8,430 nt of DNA, taken from the NCBI GenBank assembly GCA_002685455.1, contig NYXF01000012.1:1-8430 (forward strand), read 5' to 3'. Every line of letters begins with the position of its first letter. Position 1 is the first letter of the stretch. The stretch comes from Porticoccus sp. (GTDB lineage Bacteria; Pseudomonadota; Gammaproteobacteria; Pseudomonadales; Porticoccaceae). Of the stretch, positions 1 to 5,900 are shown piece after piece. The notes below the pieces were generated by a model, which was given only the letters and a program-made list of their open reading frames with translations, was not told where the DNA came from and made no database searches. A program made the position numbers and the translations under genes.

Positions 1-517
1 AGCTGTATTCTTTAATTAATCTACCATCTGCTTCAATATGTTTAATAATTAACATATTATTACTGATATAAATTTCATAGTTTAAAAAAACGTAATTATC
101 AAATCCACTTTTTAAGTCAAATTTATATTCATTCCACCATTCTGTTTTGTGTAATTCAGATGATTTAATTCTACCTTCAATTAAAAATCTAACATTTGAG
201 TTTAGTCTTGAAAGTGCCTTTTTGTGAAGTCTAAAAGACTTAATAACACCAATTTCGTTCTCAAGGTTAATCATTGACCTGTTAAAAATTGTCATCGATG
301 TAGGGAGTGCCATTTCAGAATCCTGTGCCTTATCTATAATTTCAATTTGAGAAGAAGAAGAGTATATATTTTCAGAGTAACGAAGGTAAATAAATGCTAG
401 GAGTAAAAATATAATAACAGAAATAAAATAATAAGGCCAAAAAGAAAGATATCTGAAAATTTCAATTCTAAAATCATCTGAATTAGGGGTATTTTTAATA
501 TTAATATGATCTTCCAA
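1..517 (-). CDS. Wzc/GumC-like polysaccharide chain-length and export protein, N-terminal part (runs off the window)
   Basis: Reading the minus strand from a TTG at 517-515 gives about 172 open codons to the window edge. The protein begins LEDHINIKNTPNSDDF and has a short cytoplasmic stretch, one membrane segment at about residues 26-45 (FWPYYFISVIIFLLLAFIYL), and then a periplasmic part starting YSSSSQIEIIDKAQD. This is the usual start of the Wzz/GumC domain in Bacteroidota tyrosine autokinases of capsule and EPS loci. Such proteins sit in the inner membrane, set chain length and contact the Wza-type export channel. The C-terminal kinase domain, if present, lies outside the window, so autokinase activity is not shown here. 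The start is chosen because an in-frame TAA lies six codons upstream and no ATG occurs before codon 69 or so. The TTG is 4 nt after the stop of the Wza-like gene, as expected for a coupled export pair. Confidence 0.85.
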   Translation of the reverse strand, partial: MEDHINIKNTPNSDDFRIEIFRYLSFWPYYFISVIIFLLLAFIYLRYSENIYSSSSQIEIIDKAQDSEMALPTSMTIFNRSMINLENEIGVIKSFRLHKKALSRLNSNVRFLIEGRIKSSELHKTEWWNEYKFDLKSGFDNYVFLNYEIYISNNMLIIKHIEADGRLIKEYS

Positions 518-521
518 ATTT

Positions 522-1277
522 TTAGTTGTTAATTACTATTATTGACGATAAAACAAATGATAAAAGACTTAATAATGTGCCTGAATTTCCGATTATTCCT
601 GCATTTTTAATCCTTGTGGTATTAGGGTTAACAATAATGATATCTCCGGAAAAAATCTGAAAATATGGACTAGAGAAAATTTCAGTTGAAGTCAAATCAA
701 TTTGTACTGTGGTCCTTTTATTATTTTTTTCTCTTATTAATGTAATATTATTTCGTTTTCCATTAATTGTTAAGTCTCCAGCAAAACCAATAGCTTCCAA
801 AATATTTAAATTATTCTCTAAAAATTCATGCTTTCCAGGATTATTCACTTCCCCCAAAATTGTAAAATTAGCATTGACAAGCTTAAGGTCTATAATCGGA
901 TTTATTAAAATACCTCTATTTTCAATTTCATTTTTTAAAAAATTAGATAATTCATTCATGGTTAATCCAAGAACAATCTTACGCCCCAAAAATGGTAAGT
1001 TTAAAAAACCATCTGAATCAACTTGAAATCCTTCAAGCTTTGATGATTCTTTAGAGACATTCTGTATATTTTGATTAATTCCGTTTTTAAACAATGATTG
1101 TTCCTCGGGAATTTTAATATTGATTCTTATTATATCATCAATTTTAATTTTATAATCATCATAATTAAAAGAGTTAGACATAAATTCTTTAGTGTCCTGC
1201 AAATACAACACATCCTTCTTTGTTGAACAAGAAAATAGCAAAAGGATTATAATTGATATACAGGTTAGTTTTTTCAT
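522..1277 (-). CDS. Wza-like polysaccharide export lipoprotein
   Basis: The 251-residue product starts with a lipoprotein signal: MKK, a hydrophobic core and a lipobox LFSC with Cys17 as the predicted lipidated residue. The mature protein opens STKKDVLYLQD, typical of Bacteroidota polysaccharide export proteins. A Poly_export domain covers about residues 40-134 (YKIKIDDIIRINI, then VDSDGFLNLPFLGRK). A single SLBB-type domain follows at about 137-216 (NFTILGEVNNPGKHEF, then NILEAIGFAGDLTINGKRNNI). A hydrophobic helix at about 232-249 ends the protein. It is shorter than E. coli Wza, as is usual in this phylum. Role from family knowledge: outer-membrane/periplasmic channel for capsule or EPS, working with the Wzc-like protein encoded 4 nt downstream. 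It is the first gene after the divergent spacer and so probably has its own promoter. Confidence 0.92.
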   Translation of the reverse strand: MKKLTCISIIILLLFSCSTKKDVLYLQDTKEFMSNSFNYDDYKIKIDDIIRINIKIPEEQSLFKNGINQNIQNVSKESSKLEGFQVDSDGFLNLPFLGRKIVLGLTMNELSNFLKNEIENRGILINPIIDLKLVNANFTILGEVNNPGKHEFLENNLNILEAIGFAGDLTINGKRNNITLIREKNNKRTTVQIDLTSTEIFSSPYFQIFSGDIIIVNPNTTRIKNAGIIGNSGTLLSLLSFVLSSIIVINN

Positions 1278-1288
1278 TAAAAAAATTG

Positions 1289-1322
1289 TTTTGCTAAACT
1301 ACAAAATATATTCATATATTTA
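1289..1322 (+). promoter_or_regulatory. Possible Bacteroidota-type promoter for the nucleotidyltransferase gene
   Basis: TTTTG (1289-1293) is followed after 21 nt by TATATTTA (1315-1322), seven of eight positions matching TAnnTTTG. A transcript start near 1328-1330 would give a leader of about 20 nt before the ATG at 1348. This element overlaps the minus-strand promoter candidate. The call rests on sequence resemblance and on position in the only intergenic gap of the window. Confidence 0.35.
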
Positions 1323-1328
1323 AGTCAA
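1302..1328 (-). promoter_or_regulatory. Possible Bacteroidota-type promoter for the wza/wzc-like pair
   Basis: On the minus strand TTGAC (1328-1324) is followed after 13-15 nt by TATATTTTG (1310-1302), which resembles the Bacteroidota -7 box TAnnTTTG with one extra base. A start near 1296 would leave a leader of roughly 18 nt before the ATG at 1277. The match is imperfect and the spacing is shorter than the usual 19-21 nt. In such AT-rich DNA it could be chance. The position is supported by the need for a promoter here. Confidence 0.35.
1304..1321. repeat. 18-bp inverted repeat in the divergent spacer
   Basis: AAATATATTCATATATTT is a perfect 7-bp inverted repeat (1304-1310 and 1315-1321) around a TTCA centre. 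The two arms coincide with the -7-like boxes of the two divergent promoter candidates. It could be an operator for a shared regulator, or simply the symmetry produced by two similar AT-rich promoter boxes back to back. It is too weak and too low in GC to be a terminator. Confidence 0.4.
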
Positions 1329-1347
1329 TAAATTTTACAAAATTTTA

Positions 1348-2364
1348 ATGGCTAACATATGTTATGAAGAAAGATTTATTATTGATTTACTTTTTAATGA
1401 TAAAATTTTCACAGAAAATGATTTTAAAGCTTTAGATTACAGTAAATTAACCAAAATAACGAGCTCTTTTCTATTAATTCCCGCGTTATACATAAACATT
1501 AAGAAAAAAAAATACAAAAACTATACGCCAGAAGATTTTTACAAATATATAGAGCAGATTTACGAAATAAATCTCGAAAGAAATAAAATCTTATATAAGG
1601 AAGTTAAACTTCTGAGTAAAGAGCTAAATAAAAAAAATATTAATCATGTTTTTTTAAAAGGGGCATCATATTTATTTTCAAATATTTTTTGGGATATTGG
1701 AGAGAGAATGGTTGGAGATATTGATTTTCTTATTTCAAAAAGCGATATTTCAGAAACAGAAAAAATTTTAGATGAAATTGGTTACAATAAATTTTCAGAA
1801 TATAGTTTTTTTGAGTTTAAACATTTGACTAGAAGAACAAAAAAAGAAATGATATTTGCAATTGAGCCCCATTTTAATTTATTAGAATATGAATCAAAGC
1901 TAATTTTCACAGACGATGTTTTAAGTATGAAAATAGAAAAGGGTGAGGTATTTGTTCCAGACTTTAACACCCAACTAAACTACTGTGTATTAAATAACCA
2001 AATTAATGATTATGGTTATAAATATTTGAATGTGGATTACAGATTTATTTATGATTTACATAAAATATATAATAAATTAAGTGGAAAGGTAAGTTGGAAT
2101 AAAAATAAATATTACAGAAATTGTTTTATGATAATGAATGAATTAGGAATCAATAATTTATTTAAAGATAATCAGAAAAACCACATTAAATTTAATAGGC
2201 TTAGACTTCAACTCAAAAGAAAGTATAAAATTTATAATTTTTTGGACTTTTATTTAGTAAAATTTTTAACTAAACTAAACAGACTTCCATTACAAATAAG
2301 GGAATTTTTTATAAATAAAGATTACAGAAAATATATTAGAAAAAAATACTCAACTAATTTTTAA
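1348..2364 (+). CDS. PF14907-type nucleotidyltransferase family protein, role unknown
   Basis: The 338-residue protein resembles the 'uncharacterised nucleotidyltransferase' family (NTP_transf_5, PF14907). Key parts are LKGA at 103-106, then ERMVGDIDFLIS (119-130) with the DxD pair Asp124 and Asp126 expected to bind metal. IEPHFNLLE (172-180) follows; Glu173 could be the third carboxylate, since the family often shows an E-L-H-W-like motif here. The C-terminal part is basic and helical (RLQLKRKYK and similar). It has no signal peptide or obvious membrane segment, so it is probably cytoplasmic. Substrate and product are unknown. Members of this family occur in polysaccharide and in some peptide-modification loci. 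It is the only plus-strand gene here, lies between the export pair and the assembly operon, and overlaps the acetyltransferase stop codon. Tracts of nine and eight A residues lie at 1504-1512 and 1630-1637. Confidence 0.82.
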   Translation: MANICYEERFIIDLLFNDKIFTENDFKALDYSKLTKITSSFLLIPALYINIKKKKYKNYTPEDFYKYIEQIYEINLERNKILYKEVKLLSKELNKKNINHVFLKGASYLFSNIFWDIGERMVGDIDFLISKSDISETEKILDEIGYNKFSEYSFFEFKHLTRRTKKEMIFAIEPHFNLLEYESKLIFTDDVLSMKIEKGEVFVPDFNTQLNYCVLNNQINDYGYKYLNVDYRFIYDLHKIYNKLSGKVSWNKNKYYRNCFMIMNELGINNLFKDNQKNHIKFNRLRLQLKRKYKIYNFLDFYLVKFLTKLNRLPLQIREFFINKDYRKYIRKKYSTNF

Positions 2365-2912
2365 CTTATTTTTCGATATGTTACTAAAATAGCAGGATTT
2401 CCTCTGTAAACTCCGTTTTTTAATAAATTTTTACTAGCAACAGAATTTACAGCCAAAACTGAGTTTGTTTCTAATGTTACACCAGGGCATACAATTGATT
2501 TAGCTCCTACCCAAACACCTTCATTTAGTCTTATTTCACCTGTAATTAAATCAAATGCAGGTTTGTTAAAGTCATGATTTCCACATAATAACATAGAGCC
2601 TTGAGAAAGGCAGACATTATCAGAAATTATAACTTTATCAAGATTATCAATCCAAACATTTTCTCCAATCCAACAATTATTACCTATTTTTAAATTCCAG
2701 GGATATTTTATATTAACAGAGGGTTTTAAAACTAAACCAATACCAATTTTGGCACCAAAAGATTTTAATAATATTATTTTTGGAAATTGCCATATAAAAA
2801 AAGAATTTTTTAAAAATAATTCATTTAAAAAATACCATGAAACTCTTATCAACATATTCTTTCTTTTAAAATTTCCGATATCGAATTTATTTAACTCAAC
2901 TTTTTTTGACAT
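2361..2912 (-). CDS. WcaF-like hexapeptide-repeat O-acetyltransferase
   Basis: The 183-residue product matches the WcaF-type colanic acid acetyltransferases. After an N-terminal helical part (residues about 1-50) it has the family signature KYPWNLKIGNNCWIGENVW (69-87), then WIDNLDKVIISDNVCLSQGS (87-106) and GNHDFNKPAFDLITGEI (111-127). His113 in GNHD is the expected catalytic base. Left-handed beta-helix hexapeptide repeats continue through WVGAKSIVCPGVTLETNSVLAVNSVASK. The family uses acetyl-CoA to O-acetylate a sugar in the cytoplasm, and members usually act as trimers. The acceptor sugar cannot be told. Its ATG comes 1 nt after the stop of the preceding glycosyltransferase (TAATATG), so it is the last gene of the five-gene unit. 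Its stop shares TTAA with the stop of the convergent nucleotidyltransferase gene. Confidence 0.9.
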   Translation of the reverse strand: MSKKVELNKFDIGNFKRKNMLIRVSWYFLNELFLKNSFFIWQFPKIILLKSFGAKIGIGLVLKPSVNIKYPWNLKIGNNCWIGENVWIDNLDKVIISDNVCLSQGSMLLCGNHDFNKPAFDLITGEIRLNEGVWVGAKSIVCPGVTLETNSVLAVNSVASKNLLKNGVYRGNPAILVTYRKIS

Positions 2913-2913
2913 A

Positions 2914-4050
2914 TTAAATTTCTAATAGTTTTAAATAAGACTGTTTTAAATTCATATTTTCGATGTATTTTTCTGAAAAATTAATACAATTTAAAGACCA
3001 AATATAATATTCTTCTTTTGACATATTAATGATTTCATTGATAGTTTTTTCAAACTCAAAATTATCAATATCTATATCCCAACCAATTCTTTTATTTTTT
3101 AATTGCCTCCATGGTGTATTCAAAGATGTTATAACAGGCAATCCAGCTGAAAAGGATTCAAAAATTGAATGTCCAAAATTTTCACCCTCTGTAAAAAGTA
3201 TAAAAAAATCATATTTTATTAAGGTTTTTGGTAATTTATCGTAAGAAATAATACCATTATAATTAATAGAAATATTATTCGAAGATTTTTGAATTATTTT
3301 TTTACACTGATTCCAATAAGCATGATCATATACTGGTCCATATAAATCCAATTTGATTTTTTGCTTAATATTAATAATTTTTCTTAGCAACTTCAATGTA
3401 CCTTTTTCTTTCGAAATTCTAGCAACGCTTACCATTCGAATGGTATTATCAGACTTGAATGTAGTTTTGTTTTTACTTTGAATTAAACTTGGAATATTAG
3501 GTGCAATAAAAATAGATTTATTTTTTCCCAAGTGCTTATTTATGTATGTTTTTTCTGATTCGTTTGTAGCATGAAATTTAATCTTGTCAAATAGACCTAG
3601 ACAATTTGAAAATAATAAATAAAACCTTTTTCTAAGTGGTTTAACAGAAAATGCCTGAGGGTTTAACATACCCCTAGCAGAAACTATTCCCACTTCTTTT
3701 TTCATCTTTAAATAAATTAGAGGGAATACAGAAAAGTATAAACTATAAACTCCGTTAATCCAAAAATAATCGTATTCAACTTCTTTGTATAAGTTAATTA
3801 GATTTAAAAAGGATAATTTTTCTTTTGATAAATAAATTATATTTAAATTTTTACTTCGTTTAATCCATTTATTACTTTCTATTCCTTTATAAGTTTCAGT
3901 AGATGCATAATCATGATTTCTAGTAATGATAAAAAAAATAAATTTGTCTTTAAACGAATCTATCAGATTTGAAAAGGATCTGACTGGGCCACCAGAATTG
4001 GTTCCAGGTAGATACCAATCAATACTTAATAATATTGTTTTTTTAATCAC
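2914..4050 (-). CDS. Glycosyltransferase family 4 (GT-B fold), GTG start
   Basis: The 378-residue product is a GT4 retaining glycosyltransferase. The N-terminal domain has the glycine loop WYLPGTNSGGPVRSFSNLI (12-30), ITRNHDY (42-48) and SARGMLNPQAFSVK (124-137), and the hinge region contains HATNESE (160-166). The donor-binding domain begins RMVSVARISKEKGTLK (205-220), with Arg211 and Lys216 in the usual phosphate-binding positions. An intact EX7E motif follows (Glu290 and Glu298 in EGENFGHSIFE), then AGLPVI. It should transfer a sugar from a nucleotide-sugar to the lipid-linked repeat unit at the cytoplasmic membrane face; donor and acceptor are unknown. The start is GTG at 4050-4048, inside the last codons of the amidotransferase gene (8-nt overlap GTGATTAA); no ATG lies in frame upstream close by. 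It shares a 15-bp repeat with the end of that gene. Confidence 0.9.
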   Translation of the reverse strand: MIKKTILLSIDWYLPGTNSGGPVRSFSNLIDSFKDKFIFFIITRNHDYASTETYKGIESNKWIKRSKNLNIIYLSKEKLSFLNLINLYKEVEYDYFWINGVYSLYFSVFPLIYLKMKKEVGIVSARGMLNPQAFSVKPLRKRFYLLFSNCLGLFDKIKFHATNESEKTYINKHLGKNKSIFIAPNIPSLIQSKNKTTFKSDNTIRMVSVARISKEKGTLKLLRKIINIKQKIKLDLYGPVYDHAYWNQCKKIIQKSSNNISINYNGIISYDKLPKTLIKYDFFILFTEGENFGHSIFESFSAGLPVITSLNTPWRQLKNKRIGWDIDIDNFEFEKTINEIINMSKEEYYIWSLNCINFSEKYIENMNLKQSYLKLLEI

Positions 4051-4065
4051 TAATATTGTTTTTTT
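4030..4065. repeat. 15-bp direct repeat, 21-nt period, across a gene junction
   Basis: TAATATTGTTTTTTT occurs identically at 4030-4044 and 4051-4065, so the repeat period is 21 nt (seven codons). The copies flank the overlap of the amidotransferase stop and the glycosyltransferase GTG start. On the coding strand both copies read A7CAATATTA. In the glycosyltransferase frame they encode KKTIL twice; in the amidotransferase frame the upstream copy encodes KNNI. A small tandem duplication of the glycosyltransferase 5' end is the simplest explanation. Confidence 0.75.
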
Positions 4066-5899
4066 GTAACCAATATTCTAAAACAATTAAGCTCCATATT
4101 TTGGTAAACTTAACAGTTTTATCTCCTTTAATAAACCTGTTCCATAAATTTAAAATTTCTTGATTATTAAATAAATTTCTTTCAGATAAGTCTTTTATTA
4201 ATTTTTCAGAAAAATCAAATAATTCATTTTTTATCCAGCTGTCCCAAGGAAAGGTAAATCCCATTTTCTTTCTTTTAAAAATCTCATTTGGAATTAAGTT
4301 CTCAAAGGAATCATATAATAATTTTTTTGATAATTTAGGGTCTTTATATTTATCATCGACAGAAACAATCAACTCAACAAATTCGTGATCTAAATATGGA
4401 ACTCTAACCTCTAATGAATGGGCCATACTCATTTGATCTGTGTCTCTTAACAAAATATTTTGAAGATAATTTTTAAATTCAAAATTTGTAATTAATGAAT
4501 AAATTTTATTTGGCAAAAAATTTAATTTTTCATTCTTTTCAAAACTAACTAAATCTTTATTCTTTTTCTTAAGTAGCTTTAATATCTCTTCATCCAAAAA
4601 ATTTTGTCTTGATATTTTATATATTTCAGAAAAATTAGGTGATTTAAGTTTTAAAAGTTGAAGAAATTTCTTCTGGTTTACAGAATTTAAAATAGGATTA
4701 AGCAACTTAAAAATAAATCTTCTTATAAATTGAGGAATTTTGAAAAATTTATAAAAGTTAAAAATATAATTAATTTTATTGTAAAAGGGATAACCCATAA
4801 ATAATTCATCTCCACCCATTCCGGAAAAAACCATTTTTACACCTTTCTCCTTTGTGTATTTTGAAACTATCCAAGAATTTACGCCATCACCGCTAGGATG
4901 ATCCATGTCGTCTAATGCTTCCGAAATATTTTCTAAAAAAATCTTTGGTGATAATATTATTTCTTTGTGATCGGTCTTAAATTTATCGGCTATAATTCTT
5001 GCATACTTAGATTCACTAAATTCTGATTCGTCAAAAGATATATTAAATGTATTTATTTTTTTGTCGGTCAAACTTCTCATTATCGAAACTATAATGCTTG
5101 AATCCAAACCACCGGAAAGAAAAACTCCTGAATTAACATCAGCAAACATTCTTTTTCTTACTGATTCCTTTAAATTATAAAATATTTTATTTTTAATTTC
5201 TTCATAACTGAGTTTGGATAAATCATATTTGTTCAGACTTAATTCCCAATATTTACTAGTCTTTAATAAATTGTTAGAATTAAGCCAAGCATATGTAGAT
5301 GCCTCTAGGCTATATATATCCTTAATTAATGTATTTGGAGAAAATACTGTTTGAAATTTTAAATAATCAACAAGTCCATTTTCTGAAATAAGTGGTTTAA
5401 CTAAACCAGAATTAATGATAGATCGTAATTCAGATGAAAAAATAAAAAATTCGTTTGAGTGATAATAATACAATGGTTTAATACCAAATCGATCTCTTGC
5501 TAAAAAAAGCTCATTTTTTAAAGAATCCCAAATTGCAAAGGCAAACATTCCGTTTAGATGTTCTAAACAATTTTGTTTCCATTTTAAAAAGGCCGCTAAA
5601 ACAACCTCTGAATCACTTTCAGTGACAAAATTATAATCTAATTTATTTTTTAAAGTCTTAAAATTATATATCTCTCCATTAAATATTAGGACATATCGTT
5701 TATCTTTTGAATAAAGTGGTTGGTTTGCATTTTCACTTAAATCAATAATCGATAATCTGGTATGACCCAAAGAAACATAATCGCAGTTGTAGGATCCAGA
5801 ATTATCAGGACCTCTATGGCTTAGTGAGTTATTCATCAAATCAATAATATCTTTTTTATCATGATTAGAGAATGATACTATTCCGTTGATTCCACACAT
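4043..5899 (-). CDS. AsnB-like glutamine-dependent amidotransferase of a polysaccharide locus
   Basis: The 618-residue product has the two domains of glutamine-hydrolysing asparagine synthetases. The class II glutaminase domain starts MCGINGIVSF with Cys2 as nucleophile once Met is removed. It continues with SHRGPD (27-32), GHTRLS (45-50, Arg48), NGEIYN (74-79) and ESDSE (94-98, Asp96). The synthetase domain has the ATP pyrophosphatase loop SGGLDSS (262-268), then SGMGGDELFMGY (359-370) and a conserved SLEVRVPYLDHEFVEL near the C-terminus. All glutaminase residues I know to matter are present, so ammonia production from glutamine is likely. Because it sits between a polymerase candidate and a glycosyltransferase, the acceptor is more likely a uronic acid or another sugar carboxylate than aspartate. 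The glutamate expected after SG in E. coli AsnB is Met361 here, which fits that view. The ATG follows the preceding stop by 1 nt (TAATATG). It could still be a true asparagine synthetase. Confidence 0.9.
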   Translation of the reverse strand: MCGINGIVSFSNHDKKDIIDLMNNSLSHRGPDNSGSYNCDYVSLGHTRLSIIDLSENANQPLYSKDKRYVLIFNGEIYNFKTLKNKLDYNFVTESDSEVVLAAFLKWKQNCLEHLNGMFAFAIWDSLKNELFLARDRFGIKPLYYYHSNEFFIFSSELRSIINSGLVKPLISENGLVDYLKFQTVFSPNTLIKDIYSLEASTYAWLNSNNLLKTSKYWELSLNKYDLSKLSYEEIKNKIFYNLKESVRKRMFADVNSGVFLSGGLDSSIIVSIMRSLTDKKINTFNISFDESEFSESKYARIIADKFKTDHKEIILSPKIFLENISEALDDMDHPSGDGVNSWIVSKYTKEKGVKMVFSGMGGDELFMGYPFYNKINYIFNFYKFFKIPQFIRRFIFKLLNPILNSVNQKKFLQLLKLKSPNFSEIYKISRQNFLDEEILKLLKKKNKDLVSFEKNEKLNFLPNKIYSLITNFEFKNYLQNILLRDTDQMSMAHSLEVRVPYLDHEFVELIVSVDDKYKDPKLSKKLLYDSFENLIPNEIFKRKKMGFTFPWDSWIKNELFDFSEKLIKDLSERNLFNNQEILNLWNRFIKGDKTVKFTKIWSLIVLEYWLQKNNISD

Positions 5900-5900
5900 A

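Noticed and set aside
709..1026. Plus-strand open frame of 105 codons
   Set aside because: It lies antisense inside the well-supported Wza-like lipoprotein gene, has no family resemblance, and is low in complexity as expected from AT-rich complement sequence.
1782..1970. Minus-strand open frame of 62 codons
   Set aside because: It is antisense to the nucleotidyltransferase gene, with no recognisable domain and no separate promoter or junction signal.
2330..2400. Rho-independent terminator between the convergent genes
   Set aside because: No GC-containing hairpin with a T tract could be found; the stretch is coding on both sides of the shared stop.
3029..3244. Plus-strand open frame of 71 codons
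   Set aside because: It is antisense to the conserved donor-binding half of the GT4 gene, which explains the sequence fully.
4059..4066. Canonical -1 slippery heptamer A-AAA-AAC near the AsnB-like stop as a programmed frameshift
   Set aside because: The heptamer is in the right frame, but a -1 shift reaches TAG after two codons (CAA TAT TAG), and the product would hardly differ. Only a one-base loss or +1 shift would link to the next gene, and that is reported separately.
1348..5899. Lasso-peptide-like cluster (AsnB-like protein plus PF14907 nucleotidyltransferase)
   Set aside because: These families do co-occur in some lasso peptide clusters. Here there is no precursor peptide, PqqD-like or transglutaminase-like gene, the AsnB-like protein keeps an intact Cys2 glutaminase domain, and all neighbours are polysaccharide genes.
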